Source of the DNA: Branchinecta lynchi
Lineage: Eukaryota > Arthropoda > Branchiopoda > Anostraca > Branchinectidae
Reading direction: 5' to 3'
Length of the DNA stretch: 64,000 nucleotides
Assembly (NCBI GenBank): GCA_023053575.1
Contig: JAKZAP010000021.1
Coordinates: 565,501-629,500, forward strand
A model generated the notes under the pieces. The model was given only the letters and a program-made list of their open reading frames with translations, was not told the DNA's origin and did not search any database. Of this stretch, positions 22,441 to 34,200 are shown one piece after another (position 1 is the first letter of the stretch; every line of letters starts with the position of its first letter). The translations under genes and the position numbers were made by a program.

Positions 22441-23382
22441 CAGAGATGGGCGAATCCGAATCCGGATTTGGATTCGAATCAAGGATTCGTCCTTTGGCCG
22501 GATTCGAATACGGATATCAAATCTTCTGCTTGTCACTTGTCAGGCTGGATTCGGGTTCCAAACCCTCAATCTTAGAAATCCACTCAAATGTTTAGTCTAC
22601 ATCCTTCTAGTTACCGTTTCCCAGTTTTTACACAGTGTGCTAGGCAATCAAACTTTTTGCTCTCTTCCACCAACTATCCTCAGTAATCTATCACGTTGTC
22701 TAATTACCTTACACATCAGTGCTTTTCTTCACCTCTGATTTTTAAGCTATAAACTATGTACAGTAGAGGTATGCTTATTTGAACACTTTTTTAACTGTTC
22801 CACTACCTTTGCTTTCTTACTTGCATATAAAAAAGTAAAATGGAAAAGAAAAATAACAAACTTGATATCAGCTAACAGCCAACTATTTCAGGGTTATCCT
22901 GGCACAAACTTGAAGCAAAATTCAATTAATTTCTTTGATTTAAATTTATTAAAAAGGTCCTTCCTCTTTTGAAGGCATCTGACGGTTCGGACCGCCATCT
23001 TCTCCATTGAAGGTGCGTTCCTCCCGGCAAACTTTTCAAATTATAAAAAACAAAACACAGGTGTCAGCTGAGTCACTTTCATAGGTGAATGGTGAAGTAG
23101 CAAAATATTCAAAAACTGACAAAAGCGTGAGTGATTATTACTAGTGTTTATAGGAAAAAATGCCTAGTTTGGGTTTTAGTTTTGTCTTCGGCGATCGTCC
23201 ACTGTTAGCAAACGTTCACATAAGCATACCTCTACTGTACATGATGTGATTTCCGTTAGGTCGGATTCGATTCCGGATTCGAATCCTCAGCTAGAAATGT
23301 TGGATTCGGATTCGGAATCGGATTCGTAGCTACGCCTGTATTCGGGTTCGAATCCTTTCATGATCGGATTCGTCCATCTTTG
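22441..23382. mobile_element. hAT-type MITE (CAGAGATGGGC family), 942 bp, interrupted
   Basis: Left end CAGAGATGGGCGAATCCGAA, right end CGGATTCGTCCATCTTTG. Flanks ACTACAAT / ACAACAAT make a 7/8 target duplication. The body is made of GGATTCGAATCC-type repeats. It is a longer relative of the 443-bp copy at 32253-32695; the extra length is a nested element at 22761-23237. Confidence 0.85.
22761..23237. mobile_element. Tc1/mariner-like MITE nested in hAT
   Basis: Perfect 17-bp ends CAGTAGAGGTATGCTTA and TAAGCATACCTCTACTG, extending with one mismatch to about 24 bp, flanked by TA on both sides. The 32-kb sister hAT copy has uninterrupted sequence at the equivalent place (CTATGTGCATGAT), an empty-site check. 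No transposase remains. Confidence 0.85.
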
Positions 23383-23389
23383 ACAACAA

Positions 23390-24060
23390 TATGGGTGGCT
23401 TCGTTCGGTCTAGAGACGAATCACACTCTGCAGGTTGTTGGTCCACACCGACGCGTCGCGAACTTTGGTGTTACAAGCCCATGCAGACTTAGTAGGTACT
23501 TAGCGAACAGTCCGGAATCTGTTCAGTGGGCAGTGAACAGTCCAGGAGTCCCGAATCTCGTGACTTGCATAACTTTCGAACGGGAAATCGGAAGTGAATG
23601 AAGCTTGACAGTGGCAACAGTAATTGTCTCAGATGTTCCATGTTTAGTGAGGGTAGTTGGAGGGGACACTGGAAATCTTGTGAAACACTTAGAGTCGAGG
23701 GATCGTGGCGGCAATTATTGGAAGAGCAAGCGCATAAACCCTAGATACATTATTGACAAAACAGGACTGGGTCGGGGCACTGCGGGGGAGTAAAGAAGGG
23801 TTTCCCGATCCGGTCATCGCGAGTTAGGGTACCTCCAGATTTGCTAGGACGATGGTACTTGGCAAGCGTATCAGGGACCTGGCCAGATTGACTTGAAAAT
23901 ATTTACTTGCCCGATTTGATCACCGGGGGGGGGGGGAGGGGGCGGAGGGATGGGGAATCCGGAGTCTAGTGGCATGCATAACTTTTGAACAGGTTATCGG
24001 ATGCAAATAAAACTTGACAAATGGCAACTCATGTTCCATTTTCAGTCGACCGATCGGAAA
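23390..24060 (-). repeat. Dispersed repeat family B, reverse copy
   Basis: Carries the reverse-orientation landmarks CTAGGACGAT, CATGCATAACTTTTGAAC and AGGGACCTGGCCAG, plus a G-rich run. Ends are blurred. Confidence 0.6.
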
Positions 24061-24353
24061 ATCATCCTAACTAGAGTGGCAACGGGCCTTCGTCGGCTAG
24101 AACCCGGCTCTGCCCTTCTTTACATTAGCAGATTTAAAAAAGTTGATCTCGTTAGAATCTTATCTCTCTTGCTAATAACCAAGTTAAAAAGGTGACAAAG
24201 GGTTAAACACATAGTTTTATTGTTAAATAAATTGGAAAGAAATATTATGCTCCGCCAGTCCTCTCCTTTTCCAAGTGTGGTTCTCGACAATAATGACAGT
24301 AAATCATCAGTGTCTGGGCCAGCCTAGTAGGCCCACGCTAAGCCCTTTTCAGA

Positions 24354-25198
24354 CAAGACCAAAGGTTTCGATGGGATCCCAAAGAATCAATATTTGATCC
24401 AGACAATTGGGTCTTGTCTTCGCCAGACTCCTTGAACATTTTTAATATTAAAATTCAGAAACAGATTAAGGCCAAATAGCTAATCATCTGAGAAAACCAA
24501 GTTCAGATATGGATTCAGCATGTGTATACCCTTATAAGTCATATCTGTTTTGCCAAAAACTTCCTGACACTTCTGCCAATTACCGGTTTAAGCCGAATTC
24601 TGGAACTACTTCTCCGGCGAAAAAAGAAAGCTAAAAAACGAACTCAGCGTATCTTCTTTCCCCAATACTGAACATTTAATCAACTTCAAATACAAATTTA
24701 ACTTATAACATATTTTCCGGCTCCAGCCGGATTCCGGTCAAATTATATGTCCGGGTAAAAACTATTTTCATACACGAATTCACCATCTCTTCTTACCCCT
24801 ATCGGATATCTAATTAACTACAAATAAAACTTTAGCTTTTCCGGTTTTGGCCGGATTCCGGGGCAAACTACTTGCCCGGGTAGAAAATTGTTTTAACACA
24901 AGTGTTAAGCATGTCTTCTTACCCCTAAATCGAACATCTAATCAACTCCAAATAAAACTTTTACTTTTAACAAACTTTCCGGTTTTGGCCGGATTCCGGG
25001 CGAACTACTTGTCCGATGACGAAATGGTTTTCGTCGGCATATCTTCTTACCCCATAATCGACTATCACATTATCTTCAGTTTCATCAAAATATCTTATTC
25101 CCTTCGAGAGTTATGGAGCGCACAGACGGACAGACGGACGGACGGACAACTTTTGCGATGTCATAGGTATCCCGCCAATTACGTTTTGGGATCCCAAT
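24354..25198 (+). repeat. Dispersed repeat family A, copy 3
   Basis: Head CAAGACCAAAGG with GGGTCTTG able to pair back to it, five CCGG-type units, and tail GACGGACGG...GTTTTGGGATCCCAA. Confidence 0.88.
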
Positions 25199-26078
25199 AA
25201 CAATGCTCAAATGCTGTGGCATGCTGGCGGGGGTGTGCATGGTGCTCATACGTACGTGTACCCATTATTCCTCAGAGGGGAACACTTCGTTAATTAGGCA
25301 AACCCGGATTTTGTTTTGACTTTAAGATTGCTATGTACTAGTACCAATCTGGGAATACGGGGCACACAAGCACCATGCACACCCAAGTGTTTGTGAATAC
25401 GTCCTTCATAAAATCCGATGACGAATTCCCGCCAGAGGCGCTAGAGCCTAGAGTAACAATCACACGGGAGATGTGGGGACAAGTTATCTGACGGGTGAAT
25501 AAGCGATTAGGATTTCGCTTCATATCGAGTCGCGCATTAGCCCCGTTGAAAAGTCAGCCATCACTCAGGACTGAAGTCGGAAGCCAGAAATGACAAACTT
25601 GATGACGTTTGACAGAACAGAGTTGGGTAAAGCAAAAAGAGAGGAAGAGGCATTTTAAACAGTTTTAAACATGGTTAGGCCTAAGAGGAATTGAAAATAG
25701 CAAACCGAACTTGGATAAACGTACACCAAGAAGTAGCGTGCCATTGTTTTCTTTACGATAGCGCATCTAGTGGCCAAAAAAGAAATAATCGGAGAGGAGT
25801 TTTATCAGGGGCGTATGGTGATTAACTAAGACCAAAGGTTTCGATGGGGTCCCACAAATTTTATATTCGATCCAGACAAATTGGTACTGAACATTATCTG
25901 GTCTTCGCCAGACTCCATGAACATTTTTACTATTAAAACTGAGAAACAGAATAAGGTCTATGGCTAATCCTCTGAGTAAACCAAGTTCATCCATGGATTC
26001 ACCATGTGTGTTTACCCCTATACGTCACATCTACTTTGACGAAATTGATGAAAACTTCCTGCCTTAATTCTGCCCAAG

Positions 26079-28533
26079 GTTGGTCACCAAGAACCAGGGT
26101 GTACGAGTTACTTCAGGATACTTTGGGTTACTCATGGTTACTTTTAGTTAGCATATAAAAAATATGCTAACTAAGCTCTTGCGATCTGCAAAAAAGATTT
26201 ACTTATCGAAAGCTTTTGATATGCTCAAGGTTGTCCCAAGAAGACGTGGGATCTCATCAATTCATGCCTAGGGAAAAATAAGGATCATTCAATTCCAGAC
26301 GAGATGATGTCTCCTGACGGTAATCAGAAGGTCTCAGGTAAACAAGAGGTCATCAGCTTGCTCAACAACCATTTCGCGACTATTGGTGAGAAAACTGCTC
26401 CACCTTCCTCTAGTTCGGATTCACAAACATTTTCATCTTACCTACCTCCTCGCAGTCAAGACTCGATGTTTCTGTATCCGGTGACAGCGCAGGAACTAAT
26501 CAACATAACCAAGGTGCTGAAAAACGGAGCTTCCGAAGGAACTGATGGGTCGTCAACTAACCTGCTGAAGTCAATAATTCCCGAAGTTGCTGATGCATTG
26601 GCGCATGTGACAAACCTGTGTTTTACAACTGGAACGTTCCCCAAGATATTTAAGTCGGCAAAAATCATCGCCCTACACAAGGGTGGCGATCCACTGGATC
26701 CCTCCAACTATCGCCCTATTTCTATCCTTCCTGCATTCTCAAAGCTGATCGAGCGGTGTTTGTACAATAGGATTGTGTCTTATCTGTTAGAGAAAGATTT
26801 TTTTCTCCGTCTCAGTTCGGTTTTCGGAAAAATCACTCGACTGAGCACGCAGTATTGGTTATTACTCAATTCATCCATGATGCCCTTGATAACAATGAAA
26901 TACCTGCGACTATTTTCCTTGATATTAAAAAGGCATTTGACACAATTTCACACTTTATTTTGCAGTTTAAGCTTGATAATAGTGGAATTAGAGGCCCAGT
27001 GAATAATATAATCATGTCATACCTAACAGACAGGTCTCAGTTCGTGAGTGATGGTGATACTATTTCTTCTGAAGTGCCCCAGTCTAATAAGGTCGGTGTG
27101 CCCCAGGGTTCGATTCTGGGTCCACTTTTATTTCTTATTTATGTTAATGATATTTCAAGTGCTTTGAAGGACCTTGGATTAACAATATTATTTGCTGATG
27201 ACACCGCTTGCAGTGTTAAAGCTAAAGATGAATCGTCACTACGCTCGAAAATGGGAATTGCTATAGCACGCCTACGTCAATGGTTTCATGACAACAAACT
27301 CGTGGTAAACTGTTTGAAGTCAAATTTTTTAATTTTTTCTCGTGTTGGTTATCGTCTGCCAAACCTACAGTCAGTAGATATGGACGATCGTGATAGCATT
27401 ACAAGGGTTGATAGTGTTAGATACCTTGGTATTCAGTTAGATAGTAACCTTTCTTTTAAGTCCCATATTGATAAAGTGAAACTGAAGATAAGTCGTAATG
27501 TTGGAATGATGTATCGCCTTAAGTTTCTACTCCCTTACCACGCTATGCGATCTATTTATTTTTCCCTTATTCACTCGTACCTCACTTATTGTCCCCTTGT
27601 ATATCTGAACACGTTCAGCAGTCATCGTGCTCCTCTTCAGAGACTTCAAAATAAGGGGATCCGCCTCCTGAAGGAGTTTATGCCATCTCCATCATCGCTA
27701 CCAAACTCGTCACCCACAAAGAGTGCTTATAAGTTGCTTAATATTTTACCCGTTTCTTTATTTCTGCAATTTTTTTCGATAATAATGTTGGAGTGTTATT
27801 TCAAAAATAGACTGCCTTCAATTTTGTATTCCTGCGAGCTGCTCCCCACCGCTTATGACCACCATTATGCTACTCGTTTTGGTTCGGATCCTCGTCAACC
27901 TCTGATCAGATGTGAACGATCCAGATTTAGTTTGCGTAATTGTTTAGTTAAATTTTATAATTTATTAGAAGATAAAGATATTGTTCGCCTTTCTCTTCCT
28001 TTACTAAAAAAAAGGTTTAAAACTAAATTGTTGGATTTGTATTAATGAGGAGTGTTGGAGAAGGTGGTTTGGCCTCTGGTTTGTTCAGTCCTGATTCTCT
28101 GATTCTTTGCCCATGGTTATATATTTTTTATATTTTGGTGGTTATTGAGTCTTCGATCTGACGTGGTAAGTTGCTTTATAATCTCTTATTGTTTTTCATG
28201 TTTTTCTTTCTTCTTGTTGTTCACGCTGTTATGATATAGGCGCGCTCTTAATCTGTTATTGGTTGAATTTTCTTCTCTTCTTTGTATGTTGCCCGAGCAT
28301 TTGTTGAGTCCCTCTCTGCCGGGTAACTTCCTGATATTTAGTTATTTTGTTTTGTTGTAAATAATAAAACCTTGAACCTTGAACCTTTGGGTTATTTTTG
28401 GTTACATTGGATTACTTTGGATTACATTGCATTGAGATGCATTGGGTTACATTAGGTTACATTGGGTTACTTTGAGATACTTTTGGGTTACTTTCCAGGG
28501 TGTACGAAGTTACTTTTGGTTACCAACCCTGTA
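26079..28533. repeat. GGTTAC-rich foldback repeat holding a LINE
   Basis: The left end AAGGTTGGTCACCAAG... and right end ...GGTTACCAACCCT are inverted. Both sides contain GGGTGTACGA and many copies of (T)GGGTTACTTT/GGTTACATT. TTCTGCC flanks both sides as a likely target duplication in the family-A unit. The LINE at about 26165-28387 lies inside it. Confidence 0.65.
26165..28387 (+). pseudogene. 5'-truncated LINE with Jockey-like reverse transcriptase
   Basis: Frame 26304-27002 holds the pre-RT and palm start (SNYRPISILPAFSKLIER). A frame change in the T-run near 26798-26804 passes it to frame 26855-28045, which carries motif A (IFLDIKKAFDTISH), motif B (GVPQGSILGPLLFLIYVNDI), motif C (ILFADDTA, FADD type), the thumb and a C-terminal region ending in KTKLLDLY. 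No endonuclease, so the copy is 5' truncated. The 3' UTR runs to an AATAATAAAA(CCTTGAA)n tail at 28361-28387. It is inserted in a GGTTAC-rich repeat, itself inserted in family A. Confidence 0.9.
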
Positions 28534-29199
28534 CTTCTGCCAAATTTTAGGCCGGATTCCAGGCGAACTACTTGTCCGGCAAAAACTACACAAATTCAAT
28601 ATATCTCTTTACCGCTATATTGAACCTCTAATCAACTTCAGGTAAAAGTTTAACTTTTAAATTTTCAGGTTTTGGTCGGATTTTTGTGCGACAAGAATAT
28701 AATTTTCATATACGGATTCCGCATGCCTCCCTACCAGTCCTACCACTACGTCAAACCTCTATCAACTTCACATAAAATTTGTTAATGATAACAAATTTTC
28801 CGGCTTCAGCCAGATCCTGGGTGAACTACTTGTCCGACGAGAAAATGATTTTCATATAAATTTTCAGCATGTCTTCTTACCCCTAAATCGAACATCTAAT
28901 CAGCTTACTTTTAACTTTTACTTTTAACAAACTTTCCGGTTTTGGCCGGTTCCGGGCGAACTACTTGTCAGGCGAGAAAAGAGTTTTCGTAATCGTCTTC
29001 AGTCTCATTAGCTGTTAAAAAATATTTTGTTTGCTCCTTAATGTGAACCCCCTCCCTCATCCGTAAACGCTACAGGGCTACAGAGCCCATCTACAAACTT
29101 GACCTATTCCTTGACCCAAACGGACAGACGGACGGAGATACGGACAACTTTTACGAAGTCCTAGGTAATCCTCTACTTACGTTTTGGGATTCGGAAAAA

Positions 29200-30520
29200 G
29201 AGGTCACAAATGTTCCCAAAATAAAAACTAAAAGTCATTCCTTATTTATCTTTCCATAAGATCACTGTATGTAGGTGTGTGGAGCATCCATACGTTTCCT
29301 CCAACTTTTCCAAATCCTCTATGTCCTTAAGTTAACTTTTGCCGCGGAACAGCTTTCCATTGAAGTTCACCCTTGCGCCCATGCGTTGTTCAGAGTACGT
29401 CATTGCCCTACAACGGATCTCTTAGAGCCTGTTCCACCCTACTTACCGTAGTTACTACGCATGACATCAAGAATTCTGGCTTTTCGCCGTCAAGGCTGGA
29501 ATGACTGTTATATTTTCCAGCAGAATATCATGTCACAGGCGAATCCGACCAAGCTTACTACGCTCCCGAGCTTGGTAAGCAAATAATTATCATTTCGAAA
29601 AGGTTGGAACGGTCGTGTAGTAACTTTTTACGAGGCAAACACAGTAACTCAGTTAGTATTGTTAGAAGGGCGGAACACGCTCTTAATCTATCACGCGAAT
29701 ATAACCGTCCGATGTCTGCTATGAGAAAAATACGCAAGTGAGCCAGTTTAATCATGCAAAGGCCTTGATAGCAACGGTATATAAATATAAATCAAAACAA
29801 AAGTTTAGAGTTTTAACAGAAAACGAAAGCCCGGGCAAACCTTGAGAAACTGCTCCCTGTGCGACAGTACCGAATAAATAACGTTCCCAAATTTGATATC
29901 CTCAAACTGGATTTTTCTCCCTCTGTTTGCTGTCTAAAAAACAAAAAAGGATCACGAGGAAACAATAAGAGGAAACACTGAAATTACTGGATTAAAGTTT
30001 AACCGAAAAGGGCTAGGATACTACAGTCTAGTTACCCATCACTTGTTCGCTTAAGTAATCTTGAAAACCCGATGAAAAAGCGTTAGTTTGTTTTTCTGAT
30101 ATTTCCAAAGAATCGATTATCCCATTGTGCTTGCCGCTCTTCCCGTTTTTGTGATATCTCTATGGTGCCTGGAACATTTGGCAACAATACCAGCAGCAAA
30201 CGAGTAAATAAATTGTGTATCAAATAAACAAAGAAGTGTCTGCAGTCTGCAGTGCCAAAAACTAGTGCTAGCTAGTGAGGCGTCTTGTGTAGTGATAGTT
30301 TAGTGATTTTCGCGGGCGAATTGTGGACGGATTCACCATGGGAAAGCGTCCACATTCCCAACGTCCCTACTGAAGACTACTGTGGACAGAATGAAAATCC
30401 CCAATAGGTGTTGTAATAATTCAATGTATTTGAATCTAAGATGTAAAAATAAGTTGCCTGTTCAGTTAAACTTTAACTGTTATTTAAAGTTTAACCGAAC
30501 AGAGCTGAGACATTACAGTT
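29200..30520. other. Stretch without recognisable gene
   Basis: No convincing ORF or splice-bounded exon on either strand. The stretch 29995-30100 shares short blocks (CTAGTTACCCATCAC, GATGAAAAAGCGTTA) with 30505-30560, hinting at old copies of the repeat that is clear at 30526-30897. Confidence 0.4.
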
Positions 30521-30525
30521 ATACC

Positions 30526-30897
30526 CATCACCTCCCGATGAAAATGCGTTACTTCGTTGCCTCACTGTTCATGCAATAGATTTTCAGATCGATTGAACTT
30601 CTTCTTTCGTATCTGTGGCGGTACTGCAACTACAACGGTTAATGCTTGCAAAAAAAAATAATTAGGGGGGATCACACTCAATAGCGGGCTTTCTTGGAGA
30701 AACGACCTGACAACCTGGACTTTAACAGTTCCTTCAACTTCGCTTCGTCAGCCATTGAAACGCAGGCTTTTGTTGAAATTCAAACTCTCCTCGCCGGATG
30801 AACTTTGTCTTGTCGGAACGTTACTACTAGAGCCCAAGAGGAAAAACTAAAATAATCCTTGACATCGTCAAAATAATTCAGAGTACGGTATTCAATT
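30526..30897 (+). repeat. Dispersed repeat D, copy 1
   Basis: Shares a collinear set of blocks with 33040-33404: GATGAAAATGCGTTACTTCG, ATAGCGGGCTTT, GTTGAAATTCAAA and CTAGAGCCCAAGA, in the same order and spacing. Nature unknown. Confidence 0.65.
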
Positions 30898-31047
30898 AAG
30901 TCCGTTTTCAGTTAAGCTTTAAGCGATCTCTTTGTTCTTTTACTAAAGGTGGTCAAGCAAGACCGCAGTCGCTGCGGATAAGGTCTGGGCGAAGGGGGAG
31001 GGGTTGGCGTTTTATGGCGATTGTATGCAATTTATCAGTATCAAATT

Positions 31048-31053
31048 TTTATT
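31048..31053 (-). promoter_or_regulatory. Poly(A) signal AATAAA of BRI3-like gene 1
   Basis: TTTATT on the plus strand, about 91 nt beyond the stop codon at 31144. Confidence 0.65.
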
Positions 31054-31143
31054 GATCGACAAGTCAAATATTAGCACAATCAGTGTTAGTACTCAACAAT
31101 ATTTACACATCTAAGATAAGGAGATCGAAATATATTTGCAAAT

Positions 31144-31272
31144 TCAGACGCGTTTGCCACAGACACGGCAGTAGTTCTTTCCCATGCAGAGGCAGAAGCA
31201 AATTCCAAAAATAGGGACGAAGAGGCAACATATCCACGCACAACATCCCCACCTCGTCTTCATCTTGTGGTG
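31144..31272 (-). CDS. BRI3-like gene 1, terminal coding exon
   Basis: 42 codons plus stop, too short for routine ORF calling. It opens with HHKMKTRWGCC and has the Cys-rich membrane segment and NYCRVCGKRV at the C-terminus. The acceptor is a strong T-rich tract ending CAG just after 31272. Confidence 0.78.
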   Translation of the reverse strand, partial: HHKMKTRWGCCAWICCLFVPIFGICFCLCMGKNYCRVCGKRV

Positions 31273-34200
31273 CTGAAAAAACAATAATTACTTACTCCAT
31301 CTAGTTAGGGATAAACCGACAACTCAGAAGGCGTATTCCTGCCCAACTAGTAAATAAATATGATGCTGAACTAAGGCTATTGCTAAAAAAGAATAGTTAA
31401 ACTCTACGAAATTTTTAGACCAAAAACATGTCATCGAGATGCAGGCTATTTACGGTGATTTCTTAAAGGAGTTATATTATAAGCATTCTAGCACTTGCAA
31501 GGTCTAGACCCCCCCCCCCCACCCAAGACCCAAGATGAAGCCACGACTCGATCCGACCGCTGGGTCATCTAGCGGCGCGGGTCGAAAGCGCCCGAGATGG
31601 GGAGGATGGAATCATCGTTTAACTTTGGATCTAACAAAATATTTTTATTGTAGCAGGCATATGGAAAATATGTAGAAAAATTAAACTAATTGTTTGCATT
31701 ATCGATTTCTTTAAGTATTCTCTTTTCTATTTTTTCTTGTTAAGTAAACTAGATGACAATAAACAAACTCCGTAAACTATACTAAATTCTTTATAGTGAT
31801 TTCTTGAAGATTCTGAAACTGAGCTAAATAATATTCAGCTTCCGAGACCAAAAAATGTCAAACTGGCCGATGATTTCTTCTTCCGACATATCTAAGAGTC
31901 CACAGGCCAATGAATAGTTAAATAGCAGTGGCGGATTGGCGTTCACGAGTGGATTGTGTTAAAGTAATTTGTGGATAACGTTGGCTACCGTGAGGATTTT
32001 GGGGAAGACAAAGGTAACAGTGTGTTCGTAAAAATCCGACCCTTCCATAAACGATGGTGTCTCCCACCTTCTCGGCCCGCATGAATCAAAGACTTTAACT
32101 CGTAAACCGTCTCCGCACCGACTACATCGTCTAGTACGGGGACGAGGTCCCACAGAACGAACGATCTGTTTGCAAATGCCCAACGGACAATGTCTTTGCT
32201 AACCACGAATGAATAATTTTAACACAATAGCCCCTTATCTGAGGGCTGAGATCAGAGATGGGCGAATCCGAATCCGGATTCGGATTCGAATCCAGGATTC
32301 GTGCTTTTGGCCGGATTCGAATCTTCTGCTTGTCAAGCCGGATTCGGACTCGGATTCCAAACCCTCAATCTTAGGAATCCGCTCAAAATTCTAGACTAAA
32401 TCGTTCCGGTTACCGTTTTCCGAATTTTGACACATTGGGCTTACGCAATCTATCTTTTTGGTCTTCACCACCAACGATCCTCAGTAATCTATCACGTTAT
32501 CTGATTACCTTATATATCACTGCTTTTTGTCACCTCTGATTTTTAAACTATAACCTATGTGCATGATTTTTTTTTAAGGTTGGATTCGAATCCGGATTCG
32601 AATCCTCAGCATGAAATGGTGGATTCGGATTCGGACCTAGCCCAGGATTCGGATTCGGATTCGAATCGTTTCATGGTCGGATTCGCCCATCTCTGGCTGA
32701 GATACGACAATCTAGGTCCAAAGTCCCGAAGCTCATGCCGATCGCATGTAACCGGGAAAGATATTGTAATAGCTTCATTCCGAAATTTGTTGATTTTTAC
32801 AATAATGTTATTTTGTCTTAGTTATTTTGTTATGAATTTTATTTCGGTTGTTGACTTCAATGGTTTACCTTTTATTTTGATTACGAATTTGATTTTAACA
32901 ATTGTTGTATATATTACTTGACAAAGGTCAAACAATTTGGTTGGACAACTACGAAATTTTGTACCTGAATTATACAATAAATCTAATCTAAATCTAAATC
33001 TGTACCCGTCAATTCTTCAATTAAATAAGCTTAAATAAGACCCAATGAAAATGTGTTACTTCGTTCTTCCACCATCCATACGATCGATTTTCGTCGTACT
33101 TGTATGTGCCTATACCTCTTGCTTGAAATATTATCAACTACAACGTCAAGGATCGCAGAAAATAAATCATTACTGGTCAGACGCAATAGCGGGCTTTTTT
33201 CAGAAATGACCTTGCAATTTAGGATTGAAGCTTTCGTGAGATTCGCTTTATTTGCCAATGAATTGCTCGCTTGTGTTGAAATTCAAATTCTCCGCGCCTG
33301 GATTAAGTTTGTGGGGCCAGCAGTGCATTATGAACGTCAAAACTAGAGCCCAAGACGAAAATAGAAAATCCCTTAGAACGGTCAGAATGATTTGGCGTAT
33401 TAAACTCCAAAATATAACAAAACCTTAGGTTTCGATGGGATCCCAAAAATCTAATATTTGGTCCAGACAATTGCGTCTTGTCTTCGCCAGATCCAGTCTT
33501 CGCCACGCTAATCATCTGAGAAAAACAAGATTCGATATACCTCTATAAGTCATATCTATTTTGACGATACTGACCGTAACTTCCTGCTTTACTTCTGCCA
33601 AATTTCCGGTTTCGGCCGAATTCCGAGAGAACTACTTGTCGAGCGCTACAAAAAGAACAATTCAGAAACGATTCCAGCGTATCTTCTTATCCCTCCCTAT
33701 AGAACATCGAATAATCGAATAAAACTTTAACTTATAAAATTCTGGTTTCAACCGGATTCCGGACGAATTATATGTCCGGGTAAGAAATCGTTTTCATATA
33801 CTGACTCAGCGTCTTTTTTTTAGCTCTGAGTCTGTCATCTAATCAACTTTAAATAAAACTTTGGCTTTTAACAAATTCCCCGGCTTGGCCGGATTCCGGG
33901 CGAACTAGTTGTCCGATGAGAAAATGGTTTCCATCATCGTGTTCAGCATGTCTTCTTACCCCGTAATCGAACATCTAATCAACTTCAAATAAAACTTTTA
34001 ATTCTAACCAACTTTCCGGTTTTTGCCGGATTCCGGACGAACTGCTTATCCGGCAAGAAAATGGTTTTCACTATCATATTCAGCATGTCTTCTTATAAAA
34101 TAATCGACTATCACATTAGCTGTTTAAAATATTTTGTGTGTCCCTTAATTTAAAACCCCTCCCCCACCCCTAAATATAGGGCTACTGAGCACATCTACGA

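Larger units (their letters stand above)
25828..29196 (+). repeat. Dispersed repeat family A, copy 4, split by insertions
   Basis: Left part 25828-26078 ends in the TTCTGCC of the family unit. Right part resumes at about 28534 (TTCTGCCAAATTTTAGGCCGG) and runs to the GTTTTGGGAT tail at 29196. About 2.45 kb of inserted DNA separates them. Confidence 0.85.

Noticed and set aside
26080..28530. Telomeric repeat block
   Set aside because: GGTTAC/GGGTTACTTT motifs are irregular and on an interstitial foldback, not a uniform telomere repeat.
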